DNA of 64,000 bases from Zingiber officinale (Eukaryota > Streptophyta > Magnoliopsida > Zingiberales > Zingiberaceae). Positions 34,318-45,466 of this stretch are shown here, one piece after another. Position 1 is the stretch's first letter. Every line of letters begins with the position of its first letter. Made by a program: the position numbers and the translations under genes. Location: NCBI RefSeq assembly GCF_018446385.1, contig NC_055991.1:72978123-73042122 (forward strand). Direction: 5' to 3'. The notes beneath the pieces were generated by a model. It was not told where the DNA came from and made no database searches. It saw only the letters and a list, made by a program, of their open reading frames with translations.

Positions 34318-34838
34318 TATATATAGAGAGAAGTTTGGCGTAATAATAAAATTTTACCATATGATCTAACGATCACATGTTCAAGTCGTAAATATTAACT
34401 GAGATAAATCTAATATGGTCTAATCGTTTTTTTTTAACCGTTTTAATATGTTCAAATATTAACTGAGCTTTGGCATTAGTGGAAGTTTCCAGACCTGTTT
34501 TAATATAAAAACATACCAAGATCTTTAAGCGTTCGATATAAAATTATATAAATAATCTAAAAACATTATTATTTTTTTATTATTTTAAAAAATATTTAAT
34601 ATTAAAAAATTGAAAAATCATTAAATATTAATTCAAGTTCAGCCTGGTCCCAAAGATGTCGGAAGCAAAATGTCTTCTTCGCTCCTTCAATTATTCATCG
34701 CGCGGGATCTCATCTCCGACGTTGCTCCTACCGACAATTTATAGAAAGACCTCATCGAGTCCCCATCAAAAACCCTAGTCATCATCACCAACAAAGAACA
34801 AAATTTAGGGCACAATTGATTAAAACACTAACCTTCTC

Positions 34839-34873
<35 letters not shown>

Positions 34874-35086
34874 CAACCGTGTAATATTAACTGAATGAAT
34901 ACAGATTATACAAGGCTTCTATATATCTTTTGAAGCAATGATCTTATTGTTTGAAGAGAGATGCAATGAACTGTCTAGTATCACTTGTTTGAGTTGTAGT
35001 AGAAAAACTTCCCAATGAACAAAATCAAAGAAAAATAAAATTATAGAGAAAAAAGAAGAAAAACTCCAATCTTGTTCATCAACATG
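34318..35086. other. Intergenic DNA downstream of CSLC
   Basis: AT-rich. No element similarity is recognised beyond the LTR end. It contains the 3' untranslated region of the minus-strand CSLC gene (extent unknown) and a TTA microsatellite. Confidence 0.6.
34840..34873. repeat. (TTA)n microsatellite
   Basis: About eleven uninterrupted TTA/ATT units. It lies about 215 bp beyond the CSLC stop codon. Confidence 0.95.
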
Positions 35087-37513
35087 TCAGCTCATTTGCT
35101 CCCCGATGAGATCAAGCCCGATTACGAGGAATGACACTCCCTGGAAGAGCAGAAAGTAGAAGTGAATCCCCTGTGCTGACAGCAGACTTCTGGCGGCCGC
35201 GGTGAGGAGGAGGAGCGAAAGGGCCAGCTCCTTTTTGTAAATCTTGTTGGACTTCTTTGGTTGAGATGAAGGTTTTAAGTGTTGTTGTCGTTCACTTAAC
35301 TTGGCCAGCTCGATGAGTTCGCTTTCTGATGATTGTTTGTGGAATTGCAGAAGGCTTAAGCTCTTTGAATATTCCTTGTCTGCGACGGTCAGGAGATCGG
35401 ATTCTGATGACCTGCCGGCCTTTTTGGTGACTACCCATTCGTATGAACTCCCTAGTTTGAATAACCCTGAGATCATGGCATTGAATTTTGTCACCGACAT
35501 GGCGTTTTCGAAGAGAAGGTAAGGCACGATGAAGGGGAAGGATTGCAATGCCGGAAGAATGTTGAGGAAGGACATTATAACGGGCACATAGCAGATGACC
35601 CAAAAAGGCAATTCGGCCTCGGGGATGAACATGGACAACGGAAGAATTACACAAAACAACGTAAACGAATAGAAAGGAAGGACTAACTTCCGTAAAAGAA
35701 AGAAGAGAAGGATCAAGTTTGCCTTCTTCCATATCGAAATCTGCAATGAAGTCACTACTGCACTTGTGAGGCACTTGAATTCTTCCAAAGGCAGTTTAAC
35801 TTCTGTATATGAATAAGATCGAATTACCTTCGAAGTTATAATATCGGGAAGACATATCCTAAATAGATGCATTGGTCCAGAATGCCATCGATGCTGCTGT
35901 TTCCGATAGGCCTCAAATGATTCAGGGACTTCACATAAGACCTAGCTTGCATATGGATCCGTGTTAGTAATGTAAATGAAAAGGCAAACAATATGAGGTT
36001 CGTATCGAAAAACTACCTTTACATCATTCAAGAAGATGAACTTCCAACCATGGAGGTGAGCACGAACAGCTATATCCATGTCCTCGACCGTTGTTCTCTC
36101 GAGCCACCCTCCCGAGTCCTCTAACGCCTTGATTCTCCATACACCCGCAGTCCCGTTAAATCCAAAGAAGTTCAAGAAGATGCCATTCACCTGTTGCTCC
36201 ACTTCAAAGTGAAAGGCGAGATTGATGTTTTGAAGGCGAGTCAATAGATTCTCATTCGTGTTTATGAAGCTCCATCTCGCCTGGACCAGTCCAAGCTCAG
36301 GATTCCCCTGCACGACATCATATAGAAGAAGTCGACAATTCATCCCTAAAAAGATCGACTTCAAAGCATTCTCAAATACCTTGAAGTGTGGAATGGTAAG
36401 CTTGAGGAAATCAGGGTTGGGTTGAAAGTCAGCATCAAATATGGCAACAAACTCATAGTCTTTGACATATTCACAGCTCATAGCGGATTTGAGATTTCCC
36501 GCCTTGTAACCGGTCCTCACCAACCTATGGCGGTAGACGATGTTCACGCCTCTCTGACTCCACTTGGAGACCTCAGTGCTGATCAGTCGCTGGATGGTCT
36601 CATCATCAGAATCATCGAGCACTTGGATCAGCAACCGATCTCTTGGCCAATCGATTTCGCAAACCGTAGAAATCGATTGCTCATACACCTGAATCAACTC
36701 GATCAAACGACTAGTTATTACATTGCTTTGGATCAAAAAGCTGCAATTTTTTTTGTAAGAACTGGAAGAGATCTTTACCTCTCTTTCATTGCACATAGGA
36801 ATTTGGACAAGAACCATGGGGTACTTGTAGCTATCATCTTCTTTGAAAGGTTCCTCTTCGATCTTTGGTTTGATCTTCTTCAGTCTGATCCAGAAGCAAC
36901 CAAAGCACAAGGCCAATCTATCCAGAGATTGGATGACGAACAAAACTATGCACATGTTTGACAGCGTCTGAATTGTGTAAGCGATGTAGTTTGCTCGGAA
37001 GAAAAGCCAATAGAGGTAGGTAGAGTGCATCCACCCTTGGATCTCGGTGGCCTCCGGCAAATGCAAGTTCTCCGGCAGCTGCTGGAAGTGCCACCGGTTC
37101 CAGTGAGCAATGAGCTCGAATGCCAGTGCGACGAGGGAGAAGAACAAGAAGGCCCTGATTAGCTTCAGCAGCAAATGGGGTTTCTCAGAAGAAGCAGCAG
37201 CTCGACGGCGGGAAAACAACCTTCTGCCGACGACTCCAGGCAGCGCCCATAGCAGCGCCCATAGCAGCGCCGCTGCTGACGCAAGGCGGCCGGCGGCGTG
37301 GTGGGCCTTGAGGAGCAGCACCCAAGTGAACTGCTTAGCGTTCTTGCCGCGCCCCTTGTCGGTGGAGGGGAACGCTTCGTCTTCATCAACAACCGCGGCA
37401 GGGATCTCGAGAACTGAGTAATTAGGGTTCTCCATCGTCACTACCACCGGTGTGCCCTTCTGCAGCTGCTTCTCCCTCGCCCACCACCCAGAGAAACCCG
37501 ACCTCGGAGCCAT
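35087..37513 (-). CDS. CSLC: Cellulose synthase-like C protein (xyloglucan backbone glucan synthase)
   Basis: Five exons on the minus strand: 36779-37513, 36380-36688, 36017-36307, 35828-35941 and 35087-35740, giving about 700 residues, the usual CSLC length. All four introns are GT-AG and short (90, 72, 75 and 87 bp). This GT2 family makes the beta-1,4-glucan backbone of xyloglucan in the Golgi membrane from UDP-glucose. Visible motifs are LDDSDDE (about 269-275), DAD (330-332), VEDMD (422-426) and QQHRW (460-464), the D, DxD, D and QxxRW set of processive glycosyltransferases. Membrane segments lie near 113-138 and 176-205, with several after 484 and two near the C-terminus. I chose [11 protein letters not shown] as start because CSLC proteins begin this way; an in-frame ATG five codons upstream is less likely. 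Exon 1 is GC-rich. No damage is seen. Which CSLC paralogue it is cannot be settled here. Confidence 0.95.
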
Positions 37514-38190
37514 TGCACAACCGTACAAAAAGCGAGCAGCTTCCAGATCGATCGATCAATCAATCAACCATTACAAATTCCACCCTCAAACTTGGATTTT
37601 CCCCTTTTTATGCAAGGGATTCAGCAAATGCAGAAACCGTGAAGAGGATGAAGAAGAAGAAGAAGAAGAAGAAGAAGGAAGAAGAAGAAGAAGAAGAAGA
37701 AGAACACAAAAGGCGAGAGAGAGAGAGAGAGCTGGGATTACTGTTCTTGACCTCCCTCACTCGCTAATCTTCCATGAGGAAAGGTACACTACCCGCAGTC
37801 GTAAAGCTTGAAAGCAAGTGGAGGAAGGAATCAATCAATGGTCTTAAAACGACACCACGACTCCCTGCTTCCACCATTACCAAAACTTACCATGGTTGAA
37901 ATCCGAAAGAAATCTCGACTACCAGCGAGCGAGAATCTGGGGAGCTCCACGAAATGGCGAACGGAGATTGGAGATTCATTAAACTCAGTAGAATAGCAGA
38001 AAAAAGTGGGGAGATTTACCAGAGCATTGTTACAGTGATGAAGCAAGAACAGAACTTTTTTACCGTGGAAGAGACACAAGATGAAGAAGGCTTTTGTGAA
38101 GCCAACGACCAGCAGACTTGTCTGATTTCTTCTCAGTGCGTTCTTCCCATTTTTCTTTCCTTTTACATGGGCAATTTATAGTTTTACTGC
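37514..38190 (-). promoter_or_regulatory. CSLC 5' leader and proximal promoter region
   Basis: Upstream of the start codon the minus strand has GCATAAAAAGGGG (37599-37611), a possible TATA box about 90 bp from the ATG, and then CT- and TTC-rich tracts (37641-37731). Further out, short open frames exist on both strands (37808-38181) but none looks conserved. The transcription start is not determinable, so the tracts may be leader or promoter. Confidence 0.45.
37641..37731. repeat. (GAA)n and (GA)n microsatellites at CSLC 5' end
   Basis: GAA units run almost without break from 37641 to 37704 (one GGAA interruption), then (GA) units from 37714 to 37731. On the coding strand of CSLC these are TTC and CT tracts, a common feature of plant 5' leaders. 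Open frames read through them are artefacts. Confidence 0.95.
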
Positions 38191-39796
38191 ATAATAATTT
38201 TTAACCTAAAATATTTAACACTTTACATCCTCAAAATTAATAAATAAATAAATATAGAACGGTTTCGGTAACAAGTATTTAATTATTAAAATTATGAGTA
38301 AAAATGAAAAAGGACGTTTTACATTTTATAAATCATCAAAAATACCGCTCTATATTTATTTAAGTATTCAGAATACTTTCTATATGTTACCGAAACGGTT
38401 TCATAATATATAGAAATTATTCTGTAACCATTATAACTTATTCATGATGAGTTTACATTTTAATTTGATTAAAGTAAAATAGATAATTTTTTATATTGTA
38501 ACAATTATTGAATTATTGTTACTTGTTATAGTTAAATTTTAAATTCTGAATACTTTTTATCAATTTAGTATAAAAAAATCATTTTAAAATAGTCGTAGAA
38601 GTTACTAAATAATTACCACCATATTATTATAATATTATATTAGATACTACATAGTGTAGTAACTACATAATAATTTTCAGGTATTATAATAGTCTGTAGT
38701 TGCTATAATTGCATTGAAAATAAAAAATAATACTCTAATAATTATTTGATAATTTTTATATGTTGTAATAAATAGTGTTATATATTAAAATAGTTATCGT
38801 GAGTTGTTATAATAACATTGGGATAAAGGATATTTTTAGATAAAATCACGGAACACTTTTGTTTTTTTTTTAATAAAAGATGTGTTTTCTTTTAATTTAG
38901 AGTGTCGTTTTTATTTTTACCTAATTATATTTAGTCAATTAAAATTTCTAAACATTATAATTAAAAGTGTTTTATATTTTTGTAAATATTATGTAAAGTT
39001 AAATGCCCATTTTATAAAATACAGTTTTTTAAAAGATAAATAATATAAAATTATTTGCTCTCAAAAAAATGTTTTATGTTTAGTCACAATTAAGTTAAAT
39101 GTCTTACTTGAATTGGGTAATTATGACGGTTTCTTTCGCTGTGGAAGGAGGCATGCCATAATCATGATCCTCCTTTTATAAAGTATTAAAAACTAAAATA
39201 TTTTAATCTTATACCCATATTAATTCATTAATTAGGTCTATTTTAATCATACATGATCAAAGAAAATAGATGTCAACAATAAAATTTATAGCACATTTTA
39301 ACTTTATTAATAAATTTTGATGATTGCAAAAATAAAAAAAATGGAGATAAAACGTTTTTTTAAGAATGATATTAAGAATTAATTGATAGGAGAATTAATA
39401 AATATAAAAAACCATTTAAATTTTATAATATTAAGGGGATCATTTTATATACTTTTTAATTATTTCTTTCTTGATTAATGCGTTAGAGCTGGAAGTGTTT
39501 AAATTACTTTTAGAGAGGAAGGCAAAAATTAAAATTTATTTTTAATTATTGACCAAAATTGGTTTAATATGAGACAACTTTAGCCAAACCTAATAAATTA
39601 AAATAATTATAAATAATTTTGATTAATCATAAACTTTTCCTAAAAAAATGATAATCCCAATTAGCCTCATAAACCTTTCCTAGTTTTAACTAAAAAATGC
39701 TCCATGTTAAATCATACTAATTTTGTCAAAAACTGCTATAATAATATTTGACTAATTTTGATTAAGTTAAATTATTTTTTTTTATCAAGTTATAAC
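38191..39796. other. AT-rich intergenic DNA
   Basis: No gene or LTR is recognised. Between 38258 and 38850 short inverted motifs are frequent (for example ACGGTTTCGGTAAC at 38259 against GTTACCGAAACGG at 38386, and GTAGTAACTAC at 38656), which may mark a decayed DNA transposon. 39130-39780 shows nothing but A/T runs. Confidence 0.5.
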
Positions 39797-39992
39797 TGTT
39801 GGATCGAAAAGAATTTAGATATCTCCACAATGACATGATATTGTCCACTTTGGGCCTAAGCCCTCATGGTTTTGCTCTTGGGCTCTACCCAAAAGGCCTC
39901 ATGCCAATGGAGATATCTTTCTCTTATAAACCCATGATCTTTTCCATGTGTTTTCAATATGGGACTATGTTTGCAACCTTGCAACCCCAACA
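39797..39992 (-). repeat. TRIM LTR, left
   Basis: It starts TGTTGGATCGAAAAG and ends CAACCCCAACA, and is identical to the right LTR over all 196 bp by eye. An open frame through it (39799-40041) is incidental. Confidence 0.95.
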
Positions 39993-40333
39993 ATCCCCCC
40001 CTCAAACAAAGGACCATGGGCTTCCCACGTCCGATCCTTGACCCACCAGGTCTTCCTGCCCCTCGGTCTACCTGACCTACTAGGACTTTCTGCCCCTCGG
40101 TCTACCTGACCTACTAGGACTTCCTTGCCTAGCCGCAACTAGGACTTCCTGCCCCTCGGTCCACCTGACCTACTAGGACTTCCTGCCTGGTGTCTGGTCC
40201 TCTTGATCCGAACATAGGAGCCCCCACTTTCTTTGTTCGAGGTCAATATTGTACTCACATGGTTCAATCAGACCATAGCTCTTGTGCACAGTCGGCGGTT
40301 AAACCTTCTGGCAGTCCGGGCTTTGATACCACT

Positions 40334-40529
40334 TGTTGGATCGAAAAGAATTTAGATATCTCCACAATGACATGATATTGTCCACTTTGGGCCTAAGCCC
40401 TCATGGTTTTGCTCTTGGGCTCTACCCAAAAGGCCTCATGCCAATGGAGATATCTTTCTCTTATAAACCCATGATCTTTTCCATGTGTTTTCAATATGGG
40501 ACTATGTTTGCAACCTTGCAACCCCAACA
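40334..40529 (-). repeat. TRIM LTR, right
   Basis: Identical to 39797-39992. The primer site lies on its left. Confidence 0.95.
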
Positions 40530-40534
40530 ATAAC

Positions 40535-41202
40535 CGTTTTAATCAATATTTAAAATAATTTTTAAATGTATTGTAATTATCATAGTATAATAATCACAGT
40601 TAATCTTATTGATTATTCCTGAGATAATCAGTCTAATCTTACGATTTTTCACCGACCACTAGGATAAATTGAGAAGTACATGTAGCAATCAGTCTAGAAG
40701 TCCAACATCCTTTGGTTACGCCCCTCGTTTGGAGGAAAAATTCCTATAATACGCTATAACTGGGGATCGAATCGCAAGTACCTGGATGACAACCTGAATA
40801 TCCTACCACGATATCAAAGCCCCAGGACAAAAAATAAGGTGGTTTGATTTAAATTTATCACGTATAACTTTGACTATATGATTATGGAGAGTAAAATATA
40901 ACTTAATAGTATGCGGTTCCATTCTAACTAATACTATAACCTAATTTAATATTTACTATATTAACTAGGTTCAATTATATTAAACTAAGAATGGATTGAT
41001 TCAATTAATTAAAATTTAAATAAAAAAACTGAACATTTTAATGTGCGGTCATCTTCACCTTCATTATCCTTTGCCCGCTTCACCCATCGTCGTCTATTGA
41101 CATGGACTCCATGTTGATCTTCTTTGACAACAGATATGCTGACATGACCACCCTTCTTGAGTGCTTGGAAATGATCCAGGCACCTAGACTCAATCCAGAC
41201 GC
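40535..41202. other. Intergenic DNA, no gene seen
   Basis: A segment at 40720-40830 (GGATCGAATCGCAAG...CACGATATCAAAGCC) resembles generic dispersed repeat DNA but I cannot assign it. The rest is AT-rich without structure. Confidence 0.4.
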
Positions 41203-41632
41203 TTGAAAATGATCAAGTCAGAAGTTGATAGTTTTCTCGTTCAAACACTTGGGTGATACTCTAGTCATTTAGAGTTGAGTTGACCTGAACCTAACTCCAG
41301 CCTTCTTCTTGAACAGACTTTCTCCTCGCTTCTTATCCCTTGGATGCGCCACACGCGTTCTTCTCATCCACTTATGTACTCTTTCGTAGCCCCTCGCCCC
41401 TCGGATGCACTAAGCTTGAAAATGATCAACTCAGAAGTTGATAGTTTTTTCGTTTGAACATTTGGGTGATACTCTGGTCATTTAGAGTTGAGCTCACCTG
41501 AACCTAACTCCAGCCTTCTCCTCGAACAGACTTTCTCTCAGCTTCTCGCCCCTTGTATGCGCCGCACGCATCTTTTTCATCCACCTGCGTACTCTTTCGC
41601 AATCCCTCATTTATCGGATGCACCGAGCCTGT
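41203..41632. repeat. Tandem duplication of about 210 bp
   Basis: 41203-41409 and 41410-41632 are two adjacent diverged copies. Both start TTGAAAATGATCAA and both contain GAGTTGAG, ACCTGAACCTAACTCCAGCC and GCGCC(A/G)CACGC. Neither has a long ORF. Confidence 0.85.
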
Positions 41633-42943
41633 AGTGCCTAAAATCGATTCTAGTAAATTTGATTAAATTGAGAGTTTTAAAATTGTATACTAGGTTGTAG
41701 TTAGTTTTTTATATGTGATATAGAAATTACATGAGATATTACTATGATTTGCATGATTATGAGTTAGATTTCGGTCAACGGTCTCGGCCTAGAAACTATT
41801 GTGAATAGCAAGGTCTCGACCAACATTGTTGTGAACAGCAAGATTTCGACCAAAGGTTTTAGCAAGACCACTGTGGTATTGCGACTTATAAATCTTTGTT
41901 GAAATCATAGTAGATTTTATGTCATAAAGATATTGTGAATGTTATATGACATGATGCATGCATGACTATGATCCTTAACCCCAATGTGATTAGTTGTTTG
42001 TGTTGTAATTCATAATATGACTTGCGTGTCGTGCTTCTCCTTTTTCATTCTTATTGTAAATTTAGACTACCCTCGAATGTAACTCAAAGTTTCTTTAAAT
42101 TTTGTAATGTATAAATTAGAGAAATAACTAGTCTACTGGATGATGGTGAAAAGGGAGAAGGACAACAACCCACGACGACCAAGGAAGTACTTGGAGAAGA
42201 TGCTTTAACCTAGGTTGACCTTCTGATCTTTTCATTGGCTTGAGAAGATAGTAGTTGATGTGGTCATAACTATGTCACGTTTAATTAGCATATATGTTGA
42301 TGTATTCCATGATATGCCATGAATGTATGTGATGCATGTGTAGCAATCGTAATTAGGTCCCTTTCATATGCCTACCAAAGTTTGGTACTCACTACTACCT
42401 CGATCATTTGTACTCAGGTTTTGCCAAAGTAAAATGACTCGTTTTATCTTGGTAGAGTGCGATAGGACAATTGTGATGTCCGACTATTAGACTTTGGGTG
42501 TGACTTAACTAAGTTATCTTAATTGGATTGAGAACTTAGAGGCATATCCGATGCGATGTAATTCAAATTATATTAGTCTTGGGCAATTAGCCAAAGCTAA
42601 CTCAAGATGAGTTATAATATGGATTTCATAAGATGGACAAATGAATAAATAGTCTTGTTCACCCAATGATACAAGAGTTACATAGGATATAATTAGTACA
42701 CGTTGCCTACCTAAGTTATACTAAGTCTTGGGCGATTAGCCAAAGCTAAATCAAGATGAGGTATAATATGAATCTTGTCCCACATGAATATCATCATGAT
42801 TGGATTTGGAGCTAGTAGTGTGGGTAAAACCATATCCATGACTTACTCCTACCAAAGCTTTCAAATTTAGTGGGAGAAATAAAGTCCTAATTAAATGATC
42901 TAAATATGATAATTATTTCTATATTTTATTATTACAGATCACC
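41633..42943 (+). other. Leader or LTR remnant of a copia element
   Basis: No LTR end or primer site was recognised. A block of about 50 bp (AGTCTTGGGCAATTAGCCAA and on) at 42574 recurs at 42723. The last bases, TTTTATTATTACAG, directly before the gag start resemble a splice acceptor, as in some plant copia leaders. Confidence 0.5.
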
Positions 42944-43518
42944 ATGTCGTCTAGTACGTTGAATACACTCTCACTACAATCTATCCTTGATAAGGACAAG
43001 CTCAATGGAATTAACTTTCTAGATTGGTGCCGAATCTTGAGAATAGTTCTCAAGCAAGAGAGAAAACTATATGTTCTAGAGTAGCCCATTCCCGTACCAC
43101 CCCCCACTACTACCATTAGAGCCGATAAGGATGTTTATAAGAAACATTAAGATAATGCATTAGATGAATCATGTCTTATACTTGCCACCATGACCTCTCA
43201 GCTTTAGAAGCACCATGAGAACATGGATGCTTATGATATTGTTGAACATCTTTGACAACTATATCAAGGACACGTAAGGCATGATAGATTTGAGATCTCT
43301 AAGGCTTTGTTTCAATACAAGATGCAAGAAGGCAGTCCAGTAGGATCATATATACTCAAAATGATTGGGTATGTGGAGAATATACAAAGATTGGGATTTC
43401 CATTAGATCAAGAATTGGCCACTGACCTTATTCTATAGTCATTGCCTGAGAGGTACAGTCAATTTTTCATGAACTATAACATGAATGAAATTGATAAACC
43501 ATTGCTTGAGATGTTGAG
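42944..43518 (+). pseudogene. Copia Gag (UBN2-type), broken
   Basis: From the ATG in ACCATGTCG the frame reads a copia Gag: KLNGINFLDWCRILRIVLKQ near the start, then DAYDIVEHL, FEISKALFQYKMQEG and LPERYSQFFMNYNM. At least five in-frame stops interrupt it. It is cut at 43518 by a Tat LTR starting TGATGCGACG. It is a different copia family from the array at 6954-32813 and on the opposite strand. Confidence 0.8.
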
Positions 43519-43976
43519 TGATGCGACGATAAGGAAGACTCTACCTGGCAGGAGTCAATTGCCACAGTTTAGGTCAACGCCAGGGATTAAGCAAGGCTCA
43601 TCCACATAACCCGGGCGGAAGGTGGCTACATCGATCGATCGGATGAACCACTATCTGATCGGATAATCAGATGAACTAGTGTCTGGTCAGCCCGGTTGGT
43701 AGGAGAATGGGCTGAGCGGGCTACTCGTCCAACTCAGGGTATGGCATTGTACGTATTAATAACGAACCGATAAAATAATAAAAGAAGAAAAGACTAAGAT
43801 ACTTAATAAAGGGAAGAGAAAATAAAAGAGAACATTCTATCTATCATTGAATGCAAAGAAGCCAAAACAAAATAGTCTTCTGCCGATAATTAATACTAGT
43901 TCCATGAATGTGAGAAGCCAAGACAAAGATGCCTTCTGTCGGTAATTAAAATCATTAAACATGGGAAGGTGGAGGG
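43519..43976 (+). repeat. Tat LTR, first part
   Basis: It starts TGATGCGACGATAAGG, similar to TGTGATGCGGTAATGATCAAGG at 33411, with GTTGCCACAGT/TTGCCACAGT and GGTCAACGC also shared. The Athila insertion point is after GAGGG at 43976. Confidence 0.7.
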
Positions 43977-45466
43977 TGTTACGAACCACAAGTGCACGGA
44001 TTCGTCGTCAGTAATAAAAATATCGATCCCACATGGACTAGTTATAAGCACTAGCAATTGTTCACTAAGGGTTAGCTAGACTACCAATGGTTGTGGATAA
44101 TCTAGGGAAGAAAGGTCGGGAAGAAGAATCGAGAGCTGGTGAGTCGAAGTGTTCACTTGGTTATGAGGAGCTCTAGGAGGTTGGTTTCGTTATGGTGGTA
44201 TTGATGTGTCACGTTTTATCCTACACTCACTGTCATTTAACATGTAATTGCCGGAAGCTAAAGCGGCTATTCTTAAATGCCAGAATAAAGAAGGACCCTA
44301 AGAAGGCTTATTACGGTTTACCCCTGTCACTAGGGTGCCTCAACAAATCTTGAGGACACGACTCTAATTGGTAAGTCGAGAATAGTGGTTAAGAGCTAAG
44401 TTTGGTCTCTCGCTTCCTTGAGGGGAATTTGTCTCCCCTTTCAAGGAAGTATCCTAGATGTCCGTGAACGAGTTACCCCTGTCACTAGGGCCCCTCGGAT
44501 GTACGATCTAAGGATAATCTCTCTACGAGGTTAACAAGTTCTACACAATCAAGCAACATGCAATTGAGACAAAGCATAAAAGATCATCCAACAAGTATAA
44601 GCATAATATGAGTTTTACATCAAACCGAACCACAACTACCCCATAGTCCTAGAACAAAGGATCTACTCCATAAGTGTCAGAGAGATATCTAAAGACATAT
44701 GGTAGATAAACATACAATCTTCAGACACGGAGAAAGAAAGAAAGAAAGAATATGCTTATCCAATGATGATGAGTGACTTTCGGATCTAATCCTCTGCTTC
44801 TGGAGTCGATACGGTGGTGGAAGATCGCTGGACGGAGGTCCAAGATGGCGTGGGATGGATTCAAGATGTTTCTCCAACTGACGGCTCGCTTCCCCGTGCT
44901 CCCCCTCGAGAAAAAGGGTTAAAACCCTTATATAGACTAGGGTTCGGTTGCGGCGACACGATCGTGCTAAGGTGGCACGGCCGTGTTCAGTCTCTTCTCT
45001 GGTGGCGCTGTACGACCGTGCCAATTGGCACGGCCGTGTGGTGTCTGGTCTCGGTCCTTGCCGCACGGGCGTGCAAGGATGCACGGCCGGGCACTTCCTG
45101 GTCTCAGTCAAGGGGTGGCACTGCCGTGCATGGTTGCACGGCCGTGTGTTGATCTACCTTGGTCTCGGTCGAACGGCCATGCAGGGTTACACGGCCTTGC
45201 ACTTCCCCTCTTCGGTCTGGTCACACGGCCGTGCAAGATCGCACGACCATGTTCTTTGGCTTGTTTCGGTGCATCGATAATTGCCGTTTTCGCTCCGAAA
45301 GTTGCCCCTGTCAACACAAAACCAAACAAAGAGCAGATATCCGAACAAAAGATGATATATAATGAATACAAGATGAAAGAGGCAATCATGCAACGAATAC
45401 ATATGCACAAAGTACGTGAATGTGCACTAAAATATGCGTAAATGATCATAATATTTGTGCACATCA
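43977..45466 (-). repeat. Athila LTR, left (3' LTR, 1,490 bp)
   Basis: It starts TGTTACGAACC and ends GTGCACATCA. A minus-strand TATA box CTATATAAGGG lies at 44925-44935. Between 44955 and 45255 about a dozen CACGGCCGTG-like palindromes occur. It is longer than its partner by about 176 bp, mainly at 44310-44500. Confidence 0.9.

Larger units (their letters stand above)
39797..40529 (-). mobile_element. TRIM (terminal-repeat retrotransposon in miniature), complete
   Basis: 733 bp in total: two 196 bp LTRs, identical by eye, and a 341 bp non-coding internal region. It is flanked by the 5 bp duplication ATAAC (39792-39796 and 40530-40534). On the minus strand a primer site TGGTATCAAAGC (40320-40331) lies next to the right LTR, and a polypurine tract lies next to the left LTR (complement of ATCCCCCCCTC at 39993). 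The internal region has three to four imperfect copies of CCCTCGGTCTACCTGACCTACTAGGACTT. With no coding capacity it must rely on proteins of another element. Confidence 0.95.

Noticed and set aside
34780-34800. AAACCCTAG box as promoter of another gene
   Set aside because: A telo-box-like string alone, with no ORF on either side to support a gene.
36386-36961. 191-codon plus-strand ORF
   Set aside because: It is antisense to CSLC exons 1-2 and spans their intron; it is a shadow frame.
37450-37811. 105- and 119-codon plus-strand ORFs
   Set aside because: They run through the GAA and GA microsatellites upstream of CSLC.
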